Source: Benincasa hispida (Eukaryota > Streptophyta > Magnoliopsida > Cucurbitales > Cucurbitaceae). From it: 64,000 bases of DNA. A program made the translations under genes and the position numbers. Of the stretch, positions 33,930 through 44,339 are shown piece by piece. Position 1 is the stretch's first letter, and the number at the start of each line of letters is the position of its first letter. The stretch spans positions 47,529,315 through 47,593,314 of the forward strand of contig NC_052349.1 in NCBI RefSeq assembly GCF_009727055.1. The letters are read 5' to 3'. Under the pieces are notes generated by a model. That model was not told the DNA's origin and ran no database searches. It was given only the letters and a program-made list of their open reading frames with translations.

Positions 33930-34320
33930 CCAAGTTTTTGGTGTCGTTGCCGAGGACTTGGCATCTAATAGTTTGTTTAGTTTTGTGTTTTCACAGGCCT
34001 CCTTTTGATCTTAGGCATATTGTAGCTTGTGCGACCAAGTTGCAAACAGTATTTAAGTAAAGGTGTTGCACCTGGATTCAATATTGACCTTGAGATCGAA
34101 AGGTTATTTCTCGCGCGAGCTGGAAGCAGTCTGAAGAGCATGGCAGTCGTCATGTAGTCGATGATTGCTGAGGGCTCTAGTATTCAGGACAACGAATCCC
34201 TTGACCTAAGCAGGCAAGCCCGACCCCCTATGTTGAAGAGTTCTTGCAGTGACTTCACTCCAATTCCTCCAGGGACGTCTTCTACCATATCTTTACTTTG
34301 CTTTCCTAGTTAACTTCTTT
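33930..34320 (+). pseudogene. Gypsy A primer site and gag start, truncated
   Basis: After the primer-binding region, a frame near 34075-34230 reads FNIDLEIERLFLARAG and then DNESLDLSRQARPP. The DxEIER opening is typical of gag N-termini in Athila/Tat-like gypsy elements. A TAG near 34157 interrupts it and no gag core follows. 34321-34899 is non-coding element sequence or spacer with no recognisable feature. Confidence 0.5.
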
Positions 34321-34899
34321 AGTTGATTTATTTGATTATTGTTGTTTTAGATTTTCGACTGTTTTTCGTTGTGATCGCTCCTTACAATAATAACCTCCTT
34401 TTGGTGCATTGTTTCGAAAGAAGGACTCTCTCCTTTATTCAATGCATGATGATTTCTTCCACATGAATTCTAAGCATTGATGCGATCACCGTTTTGCCTG
34501 CGTCTATTCTTTTCTTGTTATCTTGTATACGTTATCCTCTTGAAATTCTCTTTTGCCTGTCTGCCTTCTTTTGTTTTGATAAATTAGCATCCATGATGAT
34601 ACTTGTGTAATTTCACTAAATCCACTCGCTAAAAGTTGTGTGGCTCACTTTGCTTTAATAGCTTCTTCAAAATTTTGATAGTCTAATTTTTGTTGCGTGC
34701 AAACCTCTGTTCAAACCTCTTTTACCGCATCTTTAAACAATTCTGTCTTTAGTTTTCGGCGAGGATCCTTCCACTCTCTAAATTTGGCGGTGGGATCAGT
34801 CTGAGCAAATATGTTCAACATAAACGTTGCAATAATGAAAAAAAAAAGAGAGAATAAGTAATATACTCCGTTGTCAACACAAAAGGGAAAACCCAAATG
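34321..34899. other. Non-coding stretch between gypsy A and copia B
   Basis: No gene seen. Recurrent 'gcatc/gcgatc' words resemble the base use of the gypsy LTRs, so it is probably gypsy A interior. Confidence 0.4.
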
Positions 34900-35318
34900 A
34901 CGTTATATAATGAGACTAAACATTTCGTGGTTCGGTCTTATACAAACTCATTTTTAGAGAATATCCTCACTCACATGTATTTACATGAATGATCAAGATC
35001 GGATCATTTGTAGAACTTTACAACAATTCTAACATCTACAAAGTGGGTCATATTTGTAGTGTCACTAGGATAAGGTACCCAACTTTATCCAACTACTACA
35101 GACCATTTAGGTTATCACTAAAACATGATCCACCTATATGTCTCTACATACATGTTTAAGTTACAGAAGAGAACCTTCGATGTTAATTTATTGGTTTCTG
35201 GGTTAATACTACTAAATGTCGAATAAAATATCACATATTTTATCAAATAAATAAAATTATTTGTACATTATAATTACAAACTACAGAATCCACGAGATCT
35301 AGGGCATCAATCCTAACA
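34900..35318 (-). repeat. Copia B 3' LTR, truncated
   Basis: The minus strand begins TGTTAGGATTGATGCCCTAG at 35318 and runs to about 34900, where similarity to LTR C (inverted, about 37460-37860) stops. It is preceded by the PPT of copia B (35319-35335). The distal part of the LTR is lost. Confidence 0.75.
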
Positions 35319-35335
35319 ATCTCCCACTTGTTCTA
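35319..35335 (-). other. Copia B polypurine tract
   Basis: The minus strand reads GAACAAGTGGGAGAT immediately before the LTR start TGTTAGG. Confidence 0.75.
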
Positions 35336-35539
35336 AAGCTAGTGGGGTGTACAATATAAAAGTCATACTAATATAAGAGTACACACAAAACAATAAACTA
35401 AGGCATAATACGCACCCAGTATAAAATCTCCCACTTGCCCTAGACTACATGTGGCCTGTCTCATAGACTCATACTCTGTAGGTGACTCTCAAACACTTTA
35501 GCCATGAGAGCCTTTGTAAATGGATCAGCAACATTGTGC

Positions 35540-37200
35540 TTTGAAGCTATCTACGTGACGATCACGTCTTCTCGATGTACAATCTCCCAAATGAGATGAT
35601 ACTTCCGCTTTGTGTGCTTTTCGCACTTGTGACTTCTAAGCTCCCAGGAATTAGCCACAACATCATTATTATCATAATAAAGGGTGATGGGTTTAGGTAT
35701 GTCTTGAACCACTTCCAGATCAGTCAGAAACTTCCTGAGCCACACAGCTTTCTTAGCGGTTTCACAAGCTGCTACGTACTCAACCTATATTGGAGTCAAC
35801 AATGCACCCTTGCTTGGTGCTCTTCTGGACTATTGCTCCTCCGTTAAGAATGAGCATTGATCTTGATGTGGATTTCCTAATTTCCTTATCAATCTGAGAA
35901 TCAGAGTCCGTGTATTCTGTAAGGATCAAATCCTTAGAACCATACACAAGCATGTAGTCCCTCTTTCTCCATAGATAGCTGAGGATGTTCTTAACGACGA
36001 TCCAATGATCAAATCCTGGATTAGATTGATATCTACTGACTATCCCTACTGCATAGCAGATTTCAGGTCTAGTACATAACATCGCATACACCAGGCTACC
36101 AATAGCCGATGCATAGGGGATACGTCACATTCCTGAACTTCTTGAGGTGTCCTAGGACACTGTTCCTTAGACAATATAACTCCATGCCTGAAAGAAAGTA
36201 AACCCCTCTTGGAATTCTACATCGAAAACTTGGCAACCATCTTGTCAATGTACAATGCCTGAGATAGGGCTAGCATTTTGTTCTTTTGATCTCTAAAGAT
36301 CTGAATGCCCAGAACAAACTACACCTCTCCCAAATATTACATTACGAATGAGTGGGATATCGTCTACATATAGCACAAGAAAAGGTACTGAACTGTTGAT
36401 GATTTTCTTGTCAACACAATGCTCATCAACATTCTGATCAAATCCATAAGATTTGACCGTAGTATCAAATCTTATATTCCAAGATCGAAAAGCTTGCTTC
36501 AATCCATATATGAACCGATTAAGCTTGCAAACATTTTGCTCTTGACCTTGGGTTATGAATCCCTCAGGTTGCTCCATATAAATGGTCTCCTCAATATTTC
36601 CATTAAGAAAAGCAGTTTTGATGTCCATTTGCCAAATCTCATAGTCGTAATATGAGGCAATGGACAGAAGTACCCGGATAGACTTCAACATGGCAACAAT
36701 TGAGAAAGTATCCTCATAGTCGACTCCTTCAACTGAGGTATAACTCTATGCCAAAAATCTAGGCTTGCAAGTTTGCACCTTGCCATCAACACACCATTTT
36801 CTTTTGTAGATCCACTTGCAACCTATAAGTTTTACCCCATAAGGTTTATCTATAAGATCCCTAACTGAATTGAAGTACATAGACTCCATTTCGAGATCTA
36901 TAACTTTGATCCATTCATCTTTGTCAACATCCTCCATTACCTTCTTGTAAGATAATGGATCCTTAACATCTCCACCAGCTACGTTAGCAAGGGTTTCTGT
37001 TAAACCCATATAACGAACATGCGGGTTCACAAACAACTCACTATGTCGAGGCTCTCTCAACACTTGAGGTGGATGTAACCTACTAGATAATCTAACTTCA
37101 ACAACTCTTGTTGAGGTGTTGGGCACTTCAACAACTCTTGTTGAAGGTTTAGTAGTTTCACTAGAAAATTCATTCAACACAATCTTCCTGCAGGGCTTAT
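35540..37200 (-). pseudogene. Ty1/copia RT-RNase H (element B), 5'-truncated
   Basis: Read right to left. 36746-37213 opens with a linker (STRVVEV) and enters the RT with DEWIKVIDLEMESMY, the usual RVT_2 entry, then GCKWIYKRKWCVDGKVQ. 36293-36691 carries QMDIKTAFLNGN (first catalytic Asp), the FIYGLKQAFRSWN block and LVLYVDDI (Asp pair). 35780-36091 (TRPEICYAVGIVSRYQSNPG, YTDSD) and 35551-35745 (LYYDNNDVV, HTKRKYHLI) are RNase H. Gag, protease and integrase are missing: the body stops at 37200 against an unrelated segment. Frames are separated by single frameshifts and one stop, so it is a fairly young but broken copy. It is duplicated with many small deletions at about 45000-46580. Confidence 0.9.
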
Positions 37201-37455
37201 TGTCACGGATCAAAGATCGTGACAGTCGTGGCGAGACACGAGTGGGCTGGCTAGTCCCAATATATGCTCATTGGGGCATGCGAGATAGCGAACAAGCGGA
37301 CTACGTGCCACAGGCTTGTGCCTACTCTTGAGGGATCTTGATGGATGGTCGGGAGCTATCCCACTCCCCTGATGAGCCCATGGGAGGGCGAAACCAGTTT
37401 AACTCGAGGGTGTCATAGATGGCTTGCCAGTCAAGGGGCAGTCGAGGTGCTGTAC
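37201..37455. repeat. Fragment of unidentified element
   Basis: 255 bp between copia B and LTR C, opening with the inverted repeat TGTCACGGATC / GATCGTGACA and more GC-rich than the flanks. It may be the edge of another LTR. The frames on it (37116-37331, 37345-37536) cross element boundaries and are not genes. Confidence 0.4.
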
Positions 37456-38955
37456 TGTTGGGATTGGTGTCCTAAATCTTTTAGTAGTCTCGTAGTTTGT
37501 AAACATTCTATAAACATATTGTTATTAATAAAATGAGTGTCATTTTATAAGCATCTACTCAATTTAATAAACTAAGATTCGTGGTTATTTTATGTAACTT
37601 AGGCATGTATGTTGAGACATACAAGTGGATCATGCCTTAAGTAATAACTTAAATGGTCTGTAGTAGATGGATAAATGAGGGATACCTTATCCTGGTGACA
37701 CTACGGATACGACCTGCTTTGTAGATGTTACAAGTGTTGTAAAGTGCTACAAATGGTCTGATCATGACCATTCATATGGAGACATGTGAGTAGGGGTATC
37801 CTATACAAAGAGTTTGTATAAGACCAAACCACGAAATGATTAGTCTCTTTATATAACATCGTTGATAATTGACACTTATATTTCACTAGGATGACCATAG
37901 GTGACATGACCTTAATCCTGCGTGAGTTGAGAACTCCTACCTATGAGGGTCGTCCTTTGATTTGTATAGGTGAGAGTGGCTAGATTGCCAACTCAACAAG
38001 CCTACCATTTTACGGATTCGTCTGATTGGGGAGCTGGGAACTCAGCTACATAAGATGGAATTCACTCCTTCCCCGAAGCAGAGATAAGTAGATAAATTGA
38101 TCCCTAAGAGCTGATTCTGGGCCTTGAGCATACTAGCCACACCCTCTCTTGGGAAGAAATGATTCAGTCATAGTAGGACTATGAATTATTGTTCATTAGA
38201 GGAATCAGTGGTACTTAAGGGGTTAGATGTAATACAGAGGCAAAACGGTAAACTGGCCCAACTGTACTTACAAGCGATTTGTGAAGGGTCATCACATTGT
38301 GATTGGTTATATGGACACAGAAATATATTTGTAGTGCAAAGAGTGCAACTGTCGATCTTTAGAGTGATGCCTGACAGTTAATGGATGGTATATATCGTGA
38401 TTAAAGAGTTTAGTTAGCTATTCACGTACCGTTGGAGCTTCAAGCTACAAGTCCATAAGGTCCCCTTGGTAGCTCAATGGGTTCAAGTTGAGAATCATAT
38501 TTTGGGTTAGTTTGAAGTGTTCAAATTAACAAGAGGAATTTGATTATATATGATATAATTCAATTAATTCAATTATATTTGATAGAATTGATATGATGTA
38601 TTTGATACATTATTTGGTTGGAGGAATTAATATAAATATGATTTATATTAAATGTCATAAAATAGAAAAAGAACTATAGTTTATATGTTGCATATGATGT
38701 AATATTAAACCTATAGGTTATAAATATAATATGATAAGTTAGTTATTATATTTATTTATAATATATTGATTATGTGATAATTATTGTTCTTTTTCTTAAT
38801 AACCGACTTGAGTGGGAGGTTATTTGTGGTTCATGATAACTATGAGATAAAAAGGAAAATAGTTTTCCAAATCAAAGGATGATTCATTCGTATCGTCTCA
38901 CAAAAGAAAAAACTATCGAGTAAAAGAGTTTTACTAAACGATAGTATCTTTCTCC
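37456..38955 (+). repeat. Ty1/copia LTR 'C', 3'-truncated
   Basis: Starts TGTTGGGATTGGTGTCC. Homologous throughout to the other copia LTRs of the window: 'gtggatcatgcc', 'ggataccttatcctggtgacact', 'gagacatgtgagtagggg', 'cttaatcctg(c/a)gtgagtt'. There is no CA end and no PBS; at about 38955 it passes directly into copia D coding sequence. Repeated at 46825-48300. Confidence 0.75.
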
Positions 38956-39192
38956 CCCTAATGTTGGAAAATTTGTCTCATTAAAATGGCAATTAGTAAA
39001 TCATGCAATAAATACCTCACCCGTCAGGGGTTCAAGATATTTGAGAATTAATGGAGACTCATATCCAACACATATTCCTAACCTCCTTTGAGGACCCATC
39101 TTAGTACATTTTGGTGGAGCAAGTTGAACAAATACTGCACGTCCAAAAATTCTCAGATGGAAAATATTTGACTCATGGTCATAAACTAATTG
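38956..39192 (-). pseudogene. Copia D integrase C-terminal fragment (first locus copy)
   Basis: The minus strand encodes SENFWTC and then PQRRLG, YESPLILKYLEPLTGEVF and CHFNE, the conserved stretch following the integrase core in cucurbit-type copia polyproteins. It is the downstream part of copia D whose upstream part resumes at 58556, the two being separated by gypsy E. Confidence 0.7.
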
Positions 39193-39197
39193 TAAAG
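39193..39197. repeat. Gypsy E target-site duplication (5' side, first copy)
   Basis: TAAAG before the LTR start; matches 48526-48530 and 58556-58560. Confidence 0.8.
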
Positions 39198-40934
39198 TGA
39201 TAACGGATAGAAATGCACGTTATTACAGTGCTAAGTTATTAAACAATGAAGGTTTGTGTTGATAAAATATATAAAACTGCGTCCAAAAAGTATTAAGTAC
39301 GTAATATTGTAGTCGCATGCATCCATTGCATAAAAACAGTTAACTTTTGTATTTTTGTGCAGAATATGCGTTGATGCAAAGTGTAAATTGCGATCACAAG
39401 AAAGCAATGGCTGAGCGCAGCATTATCGCAAGCTTTGTGGTGATTTGTGCTCGCAAATATCTGCTCAAGAAGAATTGCCACTTAGAGCCACCGCAACTTG
39501 GTGGGCGCATCTGGATGAAAATCATAATAAATCATGATGGAGATAGAAAGTTGATGACGGTCGAGTCCGAATTAAGTTGACAAGCCACTAATGAACTACT
39601 GTAGCAAGTACATTCAACCTTTTGGTGACAAATATTCGGTGCATCAGACAGAGAATTAATGTCATCCCATCAGTGCAATCATAAGAGAGAATGTGCCTTT
39701 CACCCCGAAGCTCTATAAATACCGAAAGCAACCTTCAGTAAAGAGTTCGAACAGTTAGAGAATTTTTCCCTAAAAAAGAAACAACTTTGTTCATAGTTTT
39801 CTTTTTTATTTAGAAGGCAGAGCGAGAGAAGGGAAGAGACGCTGGAAGATCGCTCTGGTCAGCTTGAGAGAGAACCCAGAGGCGTGGAAAGCCGAGAGAG
39901 GTCCGACTTTCGCGAGAGCGAGACTATCTTTTGAACAGAGTAGAAAAGACAGTGTAAAAGCCTTGGGAAGCAAAAGATTGCTACAAGACTCTTTATTCTC
40001 ATATTGCATTGTTATTTATTATTTCAACTCTATATCTATACAATGGAACTTGCTTATCTACATCTGTTCACTCTCTTAAAAGCACGCATGAGTAGCTAAA
40101 TTTATCGAATGGGTTGAGAAGAACTAAGCTAACATGACCTAGGATCTTCATTGCATGCGATTATCTTGTTTTATGTTGTGCCCAACATCCCTTTAGAGCT
40201 ACTTGAGAAAGAGTCTAAAGAAAGAACCTAAGACTTGAGAGAGCTAGGTTAGAATTTAGACTCGAGAGAGCGAAATTAGATCTACATAAGTGAGAGATAG
40301 AGACTTAAAGATAAGCTCTGTTTGCCAACATGCATCGCATGCACCCTAGAGATAGGTTATGATATTATATGGTCGCCTTATTTGTGTGTGTGTCATGTTG
40401 TCATCGCATAAATAAGAATAGAGGCTTATGTGTAGGTCCTATAGACACATCGCATATATCGCATGTGTTCTAGTACTAGAAGCCGTAACATTTACGTTGA
40501 GAGTTGATTTTCTATTTTACGTGTGTTGCACGATCACATAACATGAACGCATCTTAGGAAGTGTTAGCTGAACCCCTTCTCAACCCATTCCCCGCATATT
40601 CATCGTATCTTTCGTATTATCAACTCTTTNCAACCCATTCCCCGCATATTCATCGTATCTTTCGTATTATCAACTCTTTTCGTAATGCCGCCGCATTCAT
40701 TTATTTTATACCGCAAACAACAACCCAAAACAACTATTTGATTTATTGGTTACCGCAAAGTCTTCTCGAAAATTATCACCGCATACCATTTTCCCTAGTC
40801 CTTGAGTTCGACCCTGGACTTGCCAGGAAACTCAGTAGGGTTTACACTTGGATTCTGCTGAGAAAACATGTTGCTCAATGCATTTCCATCACTGCATTTC
40901 ATTCTATTATTTCATCACATGAAATAACGCATCA
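39198..40934 (+). repeat. Gypsy E 5' LTR (first locus copy)
   Basis: Starts TGATAACGGATAG and ends AACGCATCA, followed by a tRNA-Asp type primer site. TATA box TATAAAT at 39714-39720. Contains a 49-bp direct repeat (40581-40629 and 40631-40679) around a single N at 40630, which is an assembly scar. About 90 bp near 39228-39318 is absent from the 3' LTR. The frames at 39347-39580 and 40561-40980 lie wholly or largely in the LTR and are not genes. Confidence 0.88.
40581..40679. repeat. 49-bp repeat flanking a single N (assembly scar)
   Basis: 40581-40629 equals 40631-40679 with N at 40630. The second LTR copy (about 49887) has this sequence once. Confidence 0.9.
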
Positions 40935-40940
40935 AGTTTT

Positions 40941-40958
40941 TGGCGCCGTGGCCGGGGA
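40941..40958 (+). other. Gypsy E primer-binding site
   Basis: TGGCGCCGTGGCCGGGGA, close to the complement of the 3' end of tRNA-Asp (TGGCGCCGTYGCCGGGG), as used by Athila/Tat-type gypsy elements. Confidence 0.75.
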
Positions 40959-41039
40959 CTTCAGCAAATCAGTATGCTAACGGTAATTTTTCTGAATTCT
41001 TTGCAGCTCTCAATCTCTGGCGAATTACGACCCAGAGAT

Positions 41040-42140
41040 TGAGAGGACGTTCTGACGAAGATTGAGAGACAGCCACCAACAACAACAACCAGATAAAGAC
41101 GATATGGCAGAGCAGCCTTAAAACGGAGCACCAAACGAAAACAATGTCATGGCAAATCCAATCCTACTAGTAAATGATCGTAATAGGCTCATTCGAGACT
41201 ATGCATCGCCAAACCTCTACGATTTCTCTCCGGGAATCATGAGGCCTACCCTTAATGGATCCTGATTCGAAATGAATCCAATGATGCTGCAGATGATCCA
41301 GATTGCAGGACAGTTCAAAGGAAAGCGTGGCGAGTAAATGATCGTAATAGGCTCATTCGAGACTATGCATCGCCAAACCTCTACGATTTCTCTCCGGGAA
41401 TCATGAGGCCTACCCTTAATGGATCCCGATTCGAAATGAAACCAATGATGCTGCAGATGATCCAGATTGCAGGACAGTTCAAAGGAAAGCGTGGCGAGGA
41501 CTCTCAAGCCTACCTCCGGAGCTTCATAGAAATCTGCAACACTTTTGTGTTCCCAAATATCTCTACCGAAGAAGTTCGACTAACTCTATTTCCATTTTCT
41601 CTGTGTGATCAGGCACAAAAATGGGTGTATTCTCTCGAACTGGGGGAGATCAATTCCTAGGAACAAATCATAGAGAAGTTTATGAAGAAATATTTCCCAT
41701 CTACTGAGAATGCCAGACGAAGGAAACTAATAACCAATTTTGAACAGGACATGGACAAATCGCTCAGCGATGCCTGGGCGAGGTTTAAGAGGCTAGTAAT
41801 AGACTGTCCACACAACGGATAACAAGACTGCTTGCAAATGGAAATCTTTTATCACGGTTTAAATCTCACTTCGCAGACCGCTACCAATGCAGCAGTCGCT
41901 GGTGGTCTGCTAGACAAAACATGTGATGAGGCTAAGAACATCCTGGATCGCATATCTAAAAATCACGAGGACTGGAGAGAGAGCGATCAGAGATTGAGAA
42001 TAAAAGATAATGATGCAAACAACGGGGCCATCGCATCCCTTGAAACCACCCAAATTTCGCATGGAAAAATCAACAACAAAGCTTTCAACCTGTGGCGCAA
42101 AAAGGAGGACCACCCAGATTTTTCCTACGAAATGATGGAC
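41040..42140 (+). pseudogene. Gypsy E gag (first locus copy)
   Basis: From about 41100 frames give NGAPNENNVMANP and then the gag core: RDYASPNLYDF, FKGKRGEDSQAYLRSFIEIC, LTLFPFSLCDQAQKW (to 41660). Then 41832-42161 gives MEIFYHGLN...ATNAAVAGGLLDKTCDEA. Gag forms the particle that packages element RNA. A 164-bp piece (41171-41334) is repeated at 41335-41498 and breaks the frame. At about 42140 the sequence jumps within a codon run into gypsy LTR A, so the gag is cut by the false join. Confidence 0.85.
41171..41498. repeat. 164-bp tandem duplication (probable overlap artefact)
   Basis: 41171-41334 and 41335-41498 are almost identical (differences such as cctgattcg/cccgattcg). The corresponding place in the second copy (about 50420-50580) has it once. 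Confidence 0.85.
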
Positions 42141-43420
42141 TATCAAAGCTATCGGCGTTAAGCTTTATAAAGACCTTGGTGCAATGTTCAAACATCTGGG
42201 ACTTCTGCCTTGGGTAGACTCTTTTGATCACAGGCAGAGCATAAGCAAGAATTTCTCTAAGAGTTCTTCACTTCCACAACCACTTACGATTGATGACGGA
42301 CTTCGCCAAAATAGAGCTCGAGAGGACCTACTCCACCACTATATCATTGCACCACTGGCAACCTTGACATTCATCTTATAAACAAGAAATTCCACATCTA
42401 ACTTCCATCTCTATTTCTCACCTCTGTATTATATTACAATTTGGCTTAAGATATTAAACATTTTATAATCAAGCATCTCTCTAATTCTTTCAATATAATT
42501 TCCATTATCTTCTCTACTTTATCGTTTTCTTCATTACCACTGAAACATTCTGGCTTAAATATTAATACATTTTTTAATCAATGCATCTCTCTAATTCCTT
42601 CAAATATAATTTCCATTATCTTCTTCTATTTTATCGTTTTTCTTCATTACCATGAACTAAGTGCCGATCGGAAGAATCATCACATATTCAATCATGCGTA
42701 ATAGAGATATGACACGTGTAGGTGACAACCGAGAGGTGTGCGATGCACGAGTTATAGCGAGTCAATCCTGTTTGCTTAGTGTGAGACTATGATAAAGCTT
42801 GTCTATGATCACTCATAGAATTAAGTTATTATAACCAACTGCCGAGAGAGTAAGTAGTTGTGGAACTTCTTAAGCAAGTAGAAGTGTTCTAGAGATAGAA
42901 AATAACCTTATGATCAACGCAACATCAATCATGGCTCATAGAGATATACACAATGTAGCTGACCACGAGAGTGTGCGATGCACGAGTATGGTGAGCTGGG
43001 ATCACCCTTGCGACCAAACTTAGCGACTTGGTGATGTCTCTCCCAATTCGCCTCTCCATGTATTTATCACACATTAATGGTTGTCGCATCTCTAACGATT
43101 CTTATATAGATTTTAATTGCTCACTATCTATTAGCTAGGAGTAGAGTAGCGCATAGTTAATCAGCTTTTCTTTTTATTTTTTTCTCCACCCTCAAACGCA
43201 TCACTTTACATTCCTCTTTTAGTTGCATTCCCTGTTTTGACCTCGGATCATCCTGAAAAACTTGCGATCTTGTTATACGTACGAGAGAGCAAGAAAACTT
43301 GTGATAGGAGTGCATGATCATTGCATTCAAACTTAATGCATAAAACATACTCCTTAGATCAGTGCATGATCATCGTATCATCATGAACAAATATCAACTT
43401 ATAATCAGCACCAAGTTTTT
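42141..43420 (+). repeat. Gypsy LTR A, second copy (5' part missing)
   Basis: Begins mid-LTR at the homologue of 32582. Carries the 115-bp tandem duplication (about 42434-42655) and reaches the LTR end near 43420, followed by the primer site 'aagtttttggtgtcgttg'. Confidence 0.75.
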
Positions 43421-44339
43421 GGTGTCGTTGCGAGGACTTGCATCTAATAGTTTGTTTAGTTTTGTGTTTCACAGGCCTCCTTTGATCTTAGGCATATTGA
43501 GCTTGTGCGACCAAGTTGCAAACAGTATTAAGTAAAGTGTTGCACTGGATTCAATATTGACCTTGAGATCCGAAAGTTATTTTCGCGCGAGCTGGAAGCA
43601 GTCTGAAGAGCATGGCAGTCGTCATGTATCGATGATTGCTGAGAGGCTCTGTATTCAGGACAACGAATCCCTTGACCTAAGCAGGCAAGCCCGACCCCCT
43701 ATTAGATTTCTACATTCTCATTCCAGGGACGTCTTCTACCATATCTTTACTTTGCTTTCTAGTTAATTCTTAGTTGATTTATTTGATTATTGTGTTTTAG
43801 ATTTTCGACTGTTTTTCGTTGTGATCGCTCCTTACAATAACCTTCTTTTGGTGCAATTGTCGAAAGAAGACTCTCTCCTTTATTCAATGCATTGATGATT
43901 TCTTCCACATGAATTCTAAGCATTGATGCGATCACCGTTTTGCCTGCGTCTATTCTTTTCTTTGTTATCTTGTATACGTTATCCTCTTGAAATTCTCTTT
44001 TGCCTGTCTGCCTTCTTTTGTTTTGTATATTAGCACATGTGATACTTGTGAATTTCACTAAATCCACTCGCTAAAATTTGTGTGGCTCACTTTGCTTTAA
44101 TAGCTTCTTCAAAATTTTGATAGTCTAATTTTTGTTGCGTTGCAAACCTCTGTTCAAACTCTTTACCGCATCTTTAAACAATTCTGTCTTTAGTTTCGGC
44201 GAGGATCCTTCCACTCTCTAAATTGGCGTGGAGTCAGTCTGAGCAAATATGTTCAACATAAACGTTGCAATAATGAAAAAAAAAGAGAGAATAAGTAATT
44301 ATACTCCGTTGTCAACAACAAAAGGGAAAACCCAAATGA
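43421..44339 (+). other. Gypsy A gag start and spacer, second copy
   Basis: Homologue of 33930-34899. The gag start frame (43557-43766 region, SIQDNES homologue reading CIQDNESLDLSRQARPP) is shifted by small deletions. Confidence 0.6.

Noticed and set aside
39347..40980. Several 70-140 codon frames in 39347-40980, 49205-50175 and 57032-58565
   Set aside because: They lie in the gypsy E LTRs and leader, and they change length between copies of the same LTR.
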